Shown here: positions 34,862 to 45,407 of the stretch, piece by piece | How positions within the stretch are numbered: position 1 is the first letter of the stretch | Layout: each line of letters opens with the position of its first letter | Assembly: GCF_040802235.1 (NCBI RefSeq) | Contig: NC_133157.1 | Location: forward strand, 24,135,501 to 24,199,500 | Direction: 5' to 3' | DNA length: 64,000 bases | Source of the DNA: Manis javanica | Taxonomy: Eukaryota > Chordata > Mammalia > Pholidota > Manidae | Program-made: the position numbers and the translations under genes | Notes under the pieces: generated by a model | Databases searched by the model: none | Told to the model about the DNA's origin: nothing | Seen by the model: only the letters and a program-made list of their open reading frames with translations

Positions 34862-35625
34862 GATCCAGCAACCCCACTTCTGAAAGAAACAAATCACTAT
34901 CTCAAAAAGATACCTGCACCCCCATGTTCACTGCAGCATTATTTACAATAACGAGAACATGAAAACAACCTAAGGTCCATTGACAGATAAACAGATAAAG
35001 ACAATGTGGTGTGTGCATGTGTATATAATGTATATATATATGAATATATATATACATTATATAATATAGGTGAATATATACATTATATACATGTACACAT
35101 ATATGTGTATATATACTGTCTCTCTGTACATATATGTGAATATTAGAGGCATCAAAAAGAAGGAAATCCTGCCATCTACAACTCTGTGAATGGACCTTGA
35201 AGACATTATATTAAGTGAAATAAGTCAGACAAAGAAAGACAAATATCACATGACCTCACTCATATGCAGAATCTTAAAAAAAAACAAATTCATAGACACA
35301 GAAGAGATTGGTAGTTGCCAGAGGCAGGGGGGGTGGGTGGGAAAAATGAGTGAAGATGGTCAAAAGAAATAAACTTCCAGTTATAAGATGTAATGTTCCA
35401 CAAGATGACTATCTTTAACAATACTGTATTATATATTTGAAAGTTGCTGAGAGCAGATCTTAAAAGTTACCACAGGAAAAATTTTGTAACTATGTGAAGT
35501 GGCAGATGTTACTTTGATAATTATTTTGCAATATATACATATATCAAAACATTATATTGTACACCTAAAACTAATACAATGTGATGCATCAATTTATCTC
35601 AATAATAAAAAAAAATTTTTTTAAA
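34862..35625 (+). mobile_element. Old LINE-1 (L1MA-like) 3' end, plus strand, with AT/GT microsatellite insertion
   Basis: It shows the late ORF2 of L1 (ctgtgaatggaccttgaaga, taagtgaaataagtcagac) and then an L1MA-type 3' UTR (gggaaaaatgagtgaagatg, ttgtaactatgtgaagtggc, ctaaaactaatacaatgtg), ending in an A-rich tail. An AT/GT-rich expansion at about 35008-35130 lies in the middle of the ORF2 region. The L1 begins directly at the Tigger end, so a part may be missing. Confidence 0.9.
35008..35130. repeat. (TA)n/(GTATAT)n microsatellite inside an L1
   Basis: About 120 bp of alternating TA, TGTA and CATA runs. It lies where L1 ORF2 normally reads 'gatgtggtatatatacacaatgg', and so probably grew from that short TA-rich piece. 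Confidence 0.9.
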
Positions 35626-35629
35626 CCAA

Positions 35630-36160
35630 CTGTAAATATTTTTAAATAAATGAGTTAGGAGTTTTGCTCTTTTGCTACATAGCTCTTCCCATGCATCAAC
35701 CTCCCTGGGCTTGCCCCTCTTCTCCCTTTTGAACTGACAGTCACCAGCATATAACCCAGTGAAGTTCTGTAGATGTGCTCAGGAAAGACAAGAGAAGGTA
35801 GAGCTGATCACTTGTCAATGCTCATTAGTGGGAACGCATCCTGATTTTTTTCATATTGTTCAAGGGAGGGGTTATGCTGGTCAGGCACAGGCATCGTCAT
35901 GTGGATTAAAGGACAGAAATTAAACCCTTAATTGGGCAGACAGGTTCCGCACATCCTGTTAATAGAAAAAAAAAATTGCCACACCCATTACCAGTTTACT
36001 GTAGGCACATGGTACCAACACAGAAGGTACCCAGACAATAATAAATGAAATAAGCAGCATTTATTAGCTACCTGGCATGAAAGGGCACTTGCCTTGGAAA
36101 AAGGAAACCTTTGACCCTATATCCTGAGTCACTCATCTGGCGCCTCTCTTACCCCGTGGA
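35630..36160. other. No gene seen
   Basis: No repeat family assigned and no frame above 60 codons. Contains ordinary AT-rich unique sequence. Confidence 0.5.
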
Positions 36161-36164
36161 AAGG

Positions 36165-36365
36165 TCAGGGGTTGTGGAGTCAGACAGACATAGGCTAAAA
36201 TACTGTCTGTCCCACTCACAGTCTGTGCAAACTCCAGCCTCAGTTTCCTCATCTGTAAATTGGGAGCTGGTCATACCTATTTGATGGATTATTGAAAAGA
36301 ATTAAGGGAAATTAAGTGCCTATTGCAATCCCTGGCACATACTGGATTATTCAATAAAATTCTTG
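36165..36365 (+). repeat. MIR SINE, near full length
   Basis: Clear MIR: ggggttgtggagtcagacag, cctcagtttcctcatctgta, aattgggagctggtcatacc and a tattgcaatccctggcacat tail. Confidence 0.95.
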
Positions 36366-36464
36366 GATGGCACTTTCTTATGTTGCTAGTGTACATTTAT
36401 TGGTGAATATTATCTCTCAGCAGTCCTTTCTCTTGGAGAAGAAAGGATCCTGTGTCAACATGTC

Positions 36465-36575
36465 AGTTCTTTAGCAAAGTTTTATTGTGCATCTACTACT
36501 CACCAAGCCCTGTGTGATATGGGAGAAGCAGAAATATCAAGCTCATACAACCTTGTTCTGAAGGAACTCTAAGGG
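36465..36575 (+). repeat. Ancient mammalian interspersed repeat fragment (family not named)
   Basis: It reads gttttattgtgcatctacta, ctcaccaagccctgtgtgat and atgggagaagcagaaatatc, the same family as 20590. Confidence 0.5.
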
Positions 36576-36899
36576 TTAATGAGAGTACCTTCACATATTA
36601 ATTAATGATATCTTAGTACCTTATATATCCTTAATGCAATAAACAGTGAGCAGAAACTTAAAGAATCCGGTGCAGTGCTATAAAAATTCCACTGATGGGG
36701 TGAGAAAGAGGGTGGAATGGGTGAAAAAATGAGCAGCTTTGGTTTTCCCAGGAGCATGTCTGAACACATGGGGCCTGAGTAGAAAGATCATGCAGTGAAA
36801 ATAAACCAGAAAAAATAAATTGAGCTAAATTTCTTTCAAAAGTTCTTTACCTTCCATATAAAAGCCAATCTTGCTTCTTCCCTCCTTTTTTCTTTAATG

Positions 36900-37074
36900 A
36901 GGTTGAAAAAATTTTTTAATTTATTGTCTAAATAATGTAAATATTGAGTGTTTAATTAGTAAATTTTTAAAATTCAGGCAAATGAGTAGAAAATTAAAAT
37001 CACCCATGCTGCTACTCTCTAAAGATAAGCACTATTACTGTTTTGGTGAATCCCTTTCTAGAATATTATGTAAG

Positions 37075-37128
<54 letters not shown>

Positions 37129-37330
37129 GTGTGAACATGATGCTTACAAATGAGTGTCACAGTGTGCATGTTTTAGGGCTCACTTTTCATCACTTTGTTA
37201 ACATGTTGCAGTCATGCTTCTTCATGCCAATAAAGATGAAGCACTGTTATTATCTTTAACAACTGTATAGTATTCCACTGAATGTATATACCATCATTTA
37301 TTTAACCCAACCTTTCTTAAAGAACTCATT
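36900..37330 (-). mobile_element. Old LINE-1/HAL1-like fragment, minus strand, with (TG)n
   Basis: The reverse strand of an old L1-type 3' region is suggested by acaactgtatagtattccac, tgaatgtatataccatcat and tttatttaacccaacctttc. A (TG)25 microsatellite at 37078-37127 interrupts it, in a place where many copies have short TG or TA runs. Confidence 0.7.
37078..37127. repeat. (TG)n microsatellite, about 25 units
   Basis: The longest uninterrupted dinucleotide tract in this window; likely length-polymorphic. Confidence 0.97.
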
Positions 37331-37379
37331 CTGTACCTGTATGTTTTTTGGGGGGTTGTTATTTTGTTTTTTTTTTTAA

Positions 37380-37985
37380 CTATGTAATCTTTTTTTTTAA
37401 TTGAGGTATAACTGACATAACATCAGTTTCAGGTGCACAACATGATTTGATATTCACATATACATTTGACCCTTGAACAACATCCATTTGAACTGTGCAT
37501 ATCCATTTATATGCAGATTTTTTTTGATAAATATCTTAGAAAAAGTTTTGGGGATTTGCAGCAATTTGAAAAAATATTTTCTTTTCTCTGGCTTACTTTA
37601 TTGTAAAAATATAGTATAAAATATATGTAATATATAAAGTATGTGTTAATTGACTGTTACCACCAAGGTTTCCAGTCAACCATAGGCTATTGGTAGTTAG
37701 GTTTGGGGAAATCAGAAGCTATATGCAGATTTTCAACTGCATAGAGGGAGCCAGCACTACAAATCCTATGTTGTTTAAAGGCCAACTGTATTGCAAAATG
37801 ATCACAGTAAAGACAGTTGACATTTGTCACCATTTTTTATTATAAAATTTTTCTTCTTGTGATGAGAACTTTCAAGATCCACTCTTCTGGCTACTTTCAG
37901 GTATGCAGTACAGTGTTATTCACTATAGCCACTATCTGTGTATTACATCCCCATGACTTTTTCATTTTATAATATGACTGTGTTT
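37380..37985 (-). mobile_element. Old LINE-1 (L1MA-like) 3' UTR, minus strand, split by a Tigger-type element
   Basis: The left piece reads aattgaggtataactgacat, aacatcagtttcaggtgcac and gatttgatattcacatata. The right piece continues with ttgcaaaatgatcacagtaa and tacatccccatgactttttc. Read across the insertion, the two join in the usual L1MA order. The middle (37463-37788) is a separate DNA transposon. Confidence 0.9.
37463..37788 (+). mobile_element. Tigger-type non-autonomous DNA transposon inserted in an L1
   Basis: 326 bp flanked by TA (37461-37462 and 37789-37790). The left end is CATTTGACCCTTGAACAAC; the right end, reversed, is CAGTTGGCCTTTAAACAAC, so 19-bp inverted ends are visible with a few mismatches. 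Inside are ctggcttactttattgtaaa and cataggctattggtagttag, standard for this mammalian family. No transposase. It is younger than the L1 it splits. Confidence 0.92.
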
Positions 37986-38599
37986 TAAAGATTGTTCTAA
38001 TTATTATAAAATAAATATTTGGTCTTAGAGAACTTTCAGAAAACATAGAAATGGAAAGGTTTACATTTTTTAACTTTCTCATAAAAAGTAATTTTGAATC
38101 AATATAAATTATCTAGAATGATAAGGACCTAGAAACAAACTGATCTCACTCACATCCAAGACATCCAGGAAATTCAGAACTTGGTGCTCTTGCCTGCCTG
38201 ATAATGTGCATAACCAGTGCTAAGTTTTCCTGATAACTGAACTCATCCTCTTCTTCATTCTTATGAAGAAAAATCCAGATAATGTAATGCTGACATCCAA
38301 AACTTGCATTAGAACTAAAATTGTCTTAGGATATATGTATGTCTTTTTTTTAAGCAAAGTAGGTCTGCAAGACAAAAAGCAATATGGACAACTGCTTCAA
38401 AAATAGTTTGGTCTGATATTCTCACACTAAATTGATTTTGGAAACATATGTTTTAGATACATGCTGAGAAGACAATGAACAAGGGTTAACATTCTACATT
38501 ACATATTCTTTAATCCTTGTAATTTTACTTAGTAAATATGTGTTAATTTTTTTTATCAGAACAAAATAAACTTTCAGACATGAGAAGTTTAAAAAAAAA

Positions 38600-39110
38600 A
38601 AAATCACTCCAATTCCCACCACCCACTGGTAACACTTTGGCATGTTTCACTCCAACCTTTTTCTATGCATACACACTAGCCTATTTTTACACATCTGGGA
38701 CCACTATAAATATAGTTTTACATCATGCTTATTTCAATCATAATGTAAGCATTTTCCACTTATAAACACTTCATAAGCATTTTTAATGGCTGCATAATAT
38801 TCCATTGAGCAGCTACATAATCATGTTCCCCCATGTTTAACCATTTAGATTGGTTCAATTTTTTCCTCTATTATACATAAAGTTTCTATTTTTCTCTATT
38901 ATACATAAAGTTTCTATCTTGATGCAAAAATCTGGGTCTGCACTTTAGACTACTTCCTTATGAGAGGTTCCCAGAAGTGAATGACTAGCTCTAAGGCAAT
39001 GAACATTTTTCAGGCCTGTGGTACATATATTGCCAAATAGCTCTCCCAAAAGGGTTGTACCATGTCACACTCCCACTAACAGCGTTGCTCATTCTGTGTT
39101 TAATAGCATC
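38600..39110 (-). mobile_element. Old LINE-1/HAL1-like fragment, minus strand
   Basis: The segment contains ttaatggctgcataatattc, cattgagcagctacataatc, tttaaccatttagattggtt, tattgccaaatagctctccc and caaaagggttgtaccatgtc. This is the reverse of old L1-type ORF2/3' sequence. A 28-bp tandem duplication sits at 38866-38917. Confidence 0.75.
38866..38917. repeat. 28-bp tandem duplication
   Basis: A unit beginning ctctattatacataaagttt (28 bp) occurs at 38866-38893 and again, for 24 bp identical, from 38894 to 38917. It lies inside an old L1-type fragment. Confidence 0.9.
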
Positions 39111-39319
39111 ATGTGACTGAAGTGGCCAATAGCAAAGTTGAAATAAACTATCATACGTCTAACCAGTGAATTATACAGACCATGAACTTGATTATGAGCC
39201 TGTGTAACAACATGGAAAAATAGCTATGCTGCAATGTCAAGCAGAAAAAAAAACAGAAAACAGAATCAAACGTTATTGCCACTACATTTTTTTTTTTTTA
39301 AAGAAAAGCCCACATAATG

Positions 39320-39705
39320 ATGAGGACTGGAAAGAAATCAGGCTTAACTCACATGTGAGGGGAAGCGTGGCAGGGTGAGGACTTCAAGATTTATCACCGC
39401 CCCTGGTGTTAATTATTTTCATTCTCTGTGTTAATTTCACCTTATATTGCTGTAGCACTGTGTGATTTTTCAGAAACTTTCAATACAGGCAAAATATTCA
39501 GGCTACAAAATTGCACAGTACAGGATTTCTCAAAAAGCTGCCCCTGCAGAATTTTAGCACTTCCAAGGTCAGCCCAAGCATTTTCGTGGCTAACGGATCA
39601 TGGTGGTCTTTTCTGAATTCCCAGAAATAATTAAGTCAATGAATGGAATTTTCTCAAATGTAAATTCTCCCATTATTTTTTTTCCTTCAAACCTCTGGCA
39701 ACTGC
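39320..39705. promoter_or_regulatory. Unique AT-rich segment, candidate conserved non-coding element
   Basis: No repeat family fits. It contains two tgttaatt motifs 22 bp apart (39407-39414 and 39429-39436) and further ttaattat and ataattaag cores, typical of homeodomain-binding AT-rich enhancers. The 62-codon frame at 39428 has no domain. Regulatory function is only a hypothesis. Confidence 0.25.
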
Positions 39706-40180
39706 CACCGCTCTTCTGTGAGCAGATGACAAGAAGGAAGACTTCACAAGTAGTAACAGAAAACCACTGAAACAGCTGGTCACATTCTACGGATCCTGCA
39801 TTTGTGGTTGTACTATTTTACCCCAGCACGTAAGGCGCTCTTATTTTCTGCTAGCAAAACTGTTCCAAGTCCTGAGTGGAAGTGAATCTCAATAGCTTAT
39901 GCTTCCCCAAGAGCACTGATACCCATTGCCAAAACTCACTATCTAAAGAGACTTGAACAAAGCTGGATCCTGACCCCTCCTGTCTCTGCCCTGTCCTGGG
40001 TGGGAGAAACACAGAGGATGACATAACCCAGAGCTGATGAGGGGGTCTGATTCCCCAGCTGACAGAGCAAGCAAGCAGCTCCTGCTCCCCAGTGCCTGCG
40101 TTGGGCTTTCCCTGACTCCAGTCTCCCCGCAACCATCCGCACTGATTCAAGTACAGTTATATTTATGTATCTCTCTGCTT
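39705..40180. other. No gene seen
   Basis: Opposing short frames (99 and 67 codons on the minus strand) overlap and have no known domain. Confidence 0.5.
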
Positions 40181-40184
40181 TAAG

Positions 40185-40355
40185 TGTTTTCCAGGGACCA
40201 GCAGCATCAGCATAGCCCCATAAGGCAACTTGTCAGAAATGCAGAATGTCAGCCTCCCACCCCAACCCCCCAGACCTAAGAGTCAGAATCTGCATCATAA
40301 CAAGATGACCAGGTGATTCACACTTGCACAGCACCTTTGAGAAGCCCTAGGCTAA
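40185..40355 (+). mobile_element. MER5A-type hAT-Charlie relic
   Basis: The blocks agggaccagcagcatcagca, acttgtcagaaatgcagaat, agagtcagaatctgcatcat and acctttgagaagccctagg follow MER5A. The 5' end is missing. Confidence 0.88.
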
Positions 40356-40369
40356 ACCACATGGCTGAT

Positions 40370-40830
40370 GTCATTCTGCCCAGACAGCTTCAGGGGCTCT
40401 CTGTGCCTGAAGGATACTGTCCAAACTCAGTAATCTCATAGCTACCCTGGCCTCTTCTCCATCAATCCCCACATACTCAACATACCCTGAGGAGAACAGG
40501 CTTTCTCAAGCCCAAAAAAGCACAACTTTGTACGTGCAAGAAGGCCTTCCATAAATGGTGAAATGACACTCAACCTTCAAAGCCCAGCCTGAGAATCTCC
40601 TCCAGCAAGCCTTCAGGGACGCCTCCTCCCAGCATACCACCCACTGAAACTTCCTCTGCTCTCCACTGTCCTGTGTGTGTGTTAAGTAGTGAGTGAGTGA
40701 GTGAGTGAGTGAGTGAGTGTGTGTGTGTGTGTGTGTGTACACCCTATTATTCTTTGTGGGTGCCTCCATAAATATTTAATTCATGTTTGCTAAGTGAAAA
40801 TGAATAAATGAATGAACAAAGGGATAGTGC
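40370..40830 (+). repeat. LINE2 3' end with microsatellite
   Basis: It shows aggatactgtccaaactcag, a ctaccctggcctcttctcc block, aaagcccagcctgagaatct, aagccttcagggacgcctcc and a tail (ccataaatatttaattcatg, gaataaatgaatgaacaa). The microsatellite at 40672-40739 sits where the L2 would normally continue with a GT-containing stretch. Confidence 0.85.
40672..40739. repeat. Compound (GT)n-(GTGA)n-(GT)n microsatellite
   Basis: GT run (40672-40681), about eight GTGA units (40689-40719) and a second GT run to 40738, inside an L2. Confidence 0.95.
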
Positions 40831-41024
40831 TACTTCTGGCTCTGGTACATAATCACTGATGTGATTTTCCTTGCTGAAAAATGCCCTATTTCACTTGGAC
40901 AATGTGAAAATCAAATAAGCATTGTGTACAGAAAAGTGCTTTGTAAGCCACAAAGATCTGCGGGGATCTGGATTAGGCCCAGCACTTCCCAAGGGCCATC
41001 CCTGGACCTGCCTGGGGTTGGCCC

Positions 41025-41150
41025 CATGCTAAAGGCCTGAAGGGATACTGATATATACAGATTCCAAGGCCCCACCCACAGATTCTGACTCAGGAGGAAT
41101 TCTGCATTTGAACAACCTTTTCAAGTGGTTTCAGTAGGAAGCCTAACCTG
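41025..41150 (+). mobile_element. MER5-like hAT relic (degenerate)
   Basis: It contains aaggccccacccacagattc, tgactcaggaggaattctgc and a diverged tail, similar to the middle of MER5A. Confidence 0.6.
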
Positions 41151-41159
41151 GAGACAGCT

Positions 41160-41890
41160 GGCCAGTGAGGTTCATCTCACACTCCTTGACCCAGGGCCTG
41201 GACTAAGGTAAGGAAAGAGAGAGGCACTCGGGTACAAAATTTAAGGAGGACGCCACTCTCAAGGTTGTGAGAGGGAAGGGTCCCACCCAAGAGAGAGAGG
41301 GTCCCCTTAAAAGCATGACCCCAGGTGCCTCTCTTGCCTCACCTTTGTGCTGGTCCTGCTAAGCCCCCCACAAAGCAGGCTGGTCCAGTGTGTGGGCTCA
41401 TCTGTGCCCAGCTGCCACTGCCTAGCCCACCGCCCAAGCCCTCATGAGAACCCGGCTGAGCCTGCTGCCTAGGGAGCTCCCGGCCCTCGGCCACAGGCAG
41501 GCCCAGGTGAGTTGAGGACAAGGTGTCCTCACGGCCTAGGAATTCCAGGCTCGACCACTGCAGCCCCATTAACGGTCTGCTTTCCCTTAAGTGGGGAAGA
41601 GGCAGACCGATTCTAACCTCATGCCCCACGAAGTCTGACCACCTCAGGGTACCAGGTCCTTTGAAGAATCTAGGACTTGTCACCTAAGCAAGATTTCCTC
41701 TGTTCTTCAGAGCTTGAGTGTCAACCCTGAGGAATCCTGGTGGTCCACATCCCAGCAGGCTCTATGGGGACTGTCGCCAGGCTGCCCGAGCATGAGGGCA
41801 GGTGAGAGTCCACTTTCCAGGCTGCTCACCACCTCTCCAACTCCCCAGAGGGCACAGAGCTTGACCTCTGACCTCCCTCTTTTCATTTCT
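41160..41890. other. No gene seen
   Basis: The 114-codon minus-strand frame 41339-41683 is rich in Gly/Pro/Ser and has no recognisable domain. GC-richer unique sequence. Confidence 0.5.
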
Positions 41891-41894
41891 CATG

Positions 41895-42075
41895 GGCTGG
41901 CCATGGCTGAGTGCCTACTATGTGCATCAATCTCAGTGGAAGACACATGACATATTTTTTTTTATCACCATTATGGCCCTGCAAGGTAAAGCCTATCATC
42001 ACTATTACACAAGTTGGGAGACTGTGGCTCAGAACAGAAGGAATTTATCCAAAATCACAAAGTCCTTGTCAGAGG
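41895..42075 (-). repeat. MIR SINE, reverse orientation
   Basis: It starts tgagtgcctactatgtgcat, runs through gccctgcaaggtaaagccta and gggagactgtggctcagaac, and ends with a diverged aaatcacaaagtccttg block. Confidence 0.8.
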
Positions 42076-42079
42076 TGGG

Positions 42080-43375
42080 CTCTCCCTGCTCCTTCCCCTG
42101 CCTCTCTGAATTTGTTCACATTTTTTATCTCCCTTGCTCTGTATTTCCAAGCCCTTTCCTCAGTTTGCCTGGAGCATCTATAGACAACAGCAATCAGAAG
42201 CTTTGGGTTCCAGCAGTTTCCCCTAAGGGTATTACCAGGAATCTAAACCTGGATTCTTTAGAGGTTGTGGGTTGTATGTGTGTGTCTCTGTGTGTGCAAA
42301 TATGTATACTAGGGACCCATTTGACCATCTCTGGACATCTCAAAATAATGTGCTTTACATGCATAAAATAACATACATGTGATTACAAAGAAAAGCCATT
42401 CTGTAAAACCCAAATATTTAAAAGCAAATTTGTGATTGAATGGTATAAGCTTCTTTATTAACGCATTAACTAATAAGATCTAATGGTGAATCTAATTTCT
42501 AAGCAGTGATGAGCATAAATGATACTTGAGAAGGCTGCAACAACTACCATCTGATATGAAAACATCTATGTTTTCTAGATACAAAACATATACACACATG
42601 CAACCACTACACATCGGCAGAGGTCAAATGGGATGGAATCTACCACCTTCAAGAAGGTTAATGGCAATGCCAATGGGCTGCCCTGGGTACAGCACAGAAT
42701 CCTACCGACTGATGTTTCATTTAGGCTTCTTTAGATTCACAATGCTTACATGTAAATTCACCTAGGGTCTCGAGGATTGCCCAGAAAGAGGGTAGTGCAA
42801 CTTTCTTCTTGAAAAGGTAGGAAACAAAGGTTCTCATTCAAGATCACAGCTAGTGAAAGAAGGAACCAATGAATCCACAGACCTCTCCTGCCCTTTCCGG
42901 CACCCCTTGTACCTTATCAGCTTTGAGCTGGTAATGGAGGAGATAAGTGTGTTTGCACGGAGAGGAGGAGAATGTACGTGTACGTATTACTGTGTTATGC
43001 ATTCTGATTCTCCCATAATTTTGTAGAGGCTGCCAGAGTTGCCTAGCGATTCTATATCACATGCATCACCAAGAAGTACTAACTTCTAAAAACAAATCCA
43101 ATCAGAATGAATCACAGAACAATCCAAGGCATAACAATGGAAGACAGGAATGCCTAAACCCAGCAGGCTGGCCAACATGGCTGTTGGGGATCAGACAGGT
43201 GAGGGGGAGGGCTACAAAGGAGCATCTCAGATAGCAAAAAAAGACCTTTGGAATAACCCCAACTCATGGAAAATAGGGAGTCACCAAAGGCTTTGTTGGA
43301 GAGGAGAAACCCATTGAGAACTGTGCTTCATGGTCACAAAGCTCAGCTCAGGGCAGCCACAACCTCCTGGTTTGC
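42080..43375. other. No gene seen; a weak reverse MIR near 42800-42900
   Basis: Apart from a degenerate minus-strand MIR (ggtaggaaacaaaggttctc, caagatcacagctagtgaaa), I see nothing to annotate. The 159-codon plus frame 41892-42371 starts inside a MIR and has no domain; it is a chance frame. Confidence 0.5.
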
Positions 43376-43379
43376 ACCC

Positions 43380-43650
43380 TAGAGGTGCTGTGCTAGGTAC
43401 TGGGTCTGAGTGGGCATAGTAGGCCAGGGCACAGGGTTGGGGGCCTGGGGGAGGTGGTAAGAGAGAGAAAGAAGACAAGAGTTCCTATGTCCAGAGAGCA
43501 AATAATCCCAGAGCAAATAATCATGAGAGAAAGGAGCCCCAGAAAGGCTTATTGAAGAAGATGAGACCTGAATAAAGGCTGGTTGGCAAACAGGAGTGAG
43601 TGAAATAAAGGGCGAGGGGGCTACAGGGCATATATGCAGTGGAACAGCTT
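43380..43650 (+). repeat. Ancient mammalian interspersed repeat (family not named)
   Basis: It holds gtgctgtgctaggtactggg, agaaaggcttattgaagaag, atgagacctgaataaaggct and a ggcaaacaggagtgagtgaa block, as in the copies at 5185 and 14805. Confidence 0.55.
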
Positions 43651-43654
43651 TGGA

Positions 43655-44445
43655 GAGGAGAGACCACAAAGGTGGGCAGGGGAGGCAAGCTGGACACCTC
43701 CCGTCTGACCCCCAGATCTGCTCTACATGCTTCTTCCCTTTGCCCTGTGTCCCAGAAGGTGCACTTGTGGCCTACATCAGTGATAACCTTGGCCCTCACT
43801 TCTGGGTCAGGGTCCAGTTAGAGGCATAGCAAGAGTTGGGAGGAGATGGGGAGAGATGTGGGTATATGATCCCCTGCCAGCCTCCCTTGGCCCTTAAGGC
43901 TCAGGAGAGTGGGCAGAGATGCCACTGTTACTAGTCCCAAAGTACTGTCCAAATGCTTCTGGGTTTCCCCAAGCCCCCACCCCACCCCTTTGTAAAAGTC
44001 ATTTATTCAGTACCCCACAGTGTACTGTTTGTGTTCTGCCAGGACTGTGACTACAGTAGGCAGGAAGGAGACTTTCCAGGATCTAGAAAAAATATGACAA
44101 TTACCTAAACCAGGTGAGGAGCAGAGACATCACCCAATGAATGTGCAGCCCTCTAGAGTTAGTAAAGCCTTCTCCTGGGCATGGACCTACCACAACTCAC
44201 AACTACCCTGTGAAGCAGTCAGAGCCACCAACTCCACCTCCCAGATGGAGCAGCAGAAGCCCAAGGGTATGTGGGACTCGGCCAAGAGGTATGGCTGGTC
44301 GGTGAGAGCGCCAAGGTCTGCCTGCACCCTGATTTTCCACGCTAACCCAGTTGCACCAATGCAACTCTAAGTGGCCCTGGAATGGACAAAGAAATTCAAG
44401 AGGCCTTTCAAGCACATACACATACACATACCTTCAACAGGAATG
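43655..44445. other. No gene seen
   Basis: Ordinary unique sequence with short overlapping frames lacking known domains. Confidence 0.5.
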
Positions 44446-44449
44446 AATG

Positions 44450-44660
44450 ATTCACTCAACAAACATTTATTGAGCTTTGACAGGGTTTACAGACCTGTGT
44501 TAAAAACTGACAAATGAGAAAGATTAGATATGGGGAGGAGAATGAGTCAGAGGAGAAGGGGTGATAGTGTGGCATAGTGGACAGAGGGCAGTGGCTCTGG
44601 GTTCAGGAGACCTGGCTCCCAGGCCCAGTCTGAGTGGTGACTCTGAGATTGTCCACTGAC
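44450..44660 (+). repeat. Ancient repeat start plus MIR-like fragment
   Basis: The first part (gattcactcaacaaacattt, attgagctttgacagggtt) is the start of the unnamed old repeat. The second (gtggctctgggttcaggaga, cctggctcccaggcccagtc) resembles the start of MIR. Both are short. Confidence 0.5.
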
Positions 44661-44769
44661 TGAACTTGCAAAGTCTAGAGGGGCAACTGCTTCTGACTTC
44701 AGACAGAAAAGTTGTGCCTATTTCAGATACAACTGCTAAGTTGAAATCTCTTCAACAGCTCTGGAAATC

Positions 44770-45085
44770 GTAGCATAGCAACCCAAGATCCTCATCACCC
44801 AGCAGTCCTTGCTTCTCTCTCCAATCTCAGCTACTGCAGGCTCTGTGTCTCTGGCCCTGAGACCCTGGCATTAGAAGCTACCTGCAGTTCCCCCTAAGCT
44901 GCACTTCCTCTCTTACCTGAAAGACTTTGCACTAGCTGTTCCCTATGCCTAAAAGGCTTTTCCCACTCCTTGCCCACTTTATTCACTTGGAAAATGTTAA
45001 CTTTCAAAATTCAATCAGACTAGTTACTATATTCCCACTAGTAACTAGCACAATACCAGGCATAGAGAAAGTCCCTTATTTTTTG
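44770..45085 (+). repeat. LINE2 3' fragment
   Basis: It contains gactttgcactagctgttcc, ctatgcctaaaaggctttt, cccactccttgcccacttta and a caataccaggcatagagaaa tail, the L2 order. Confidence 0.85.
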
Positions 45086-45407
45086 TAATTAATGATTCAA
45101 TTGATTAAGAAACAATAACACTAAAAAAGCCAGGATGTGGTGAGTATATTCTGTCTCCATGGGATCATAACAGAAATATTAACAAGCCTTTAGGATATGA
45201 GGAACTTGAAGAGGAAGTGAATGTATGGCTGGATGAACTAAGGACAGGTGAGTGAGAGGAGGTAGATGGACAGAGCATTAGATGGGTGAGTGGCTTCCTG
45301 AATGGATAGCTGGATGGATGGAATGACTTGCATGAACTTGATCAAAAAGAATCTGGGGACCCAGTCTCCAGAAATCAACCTTTCAGCTTATGAGAGCTGT
45401 CAAAAAC

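Noticed and set aside
41892..42371. 159-codon plus frame
   Set aside because: Begins inside a reverse MIR copy and has no recognisable domain.
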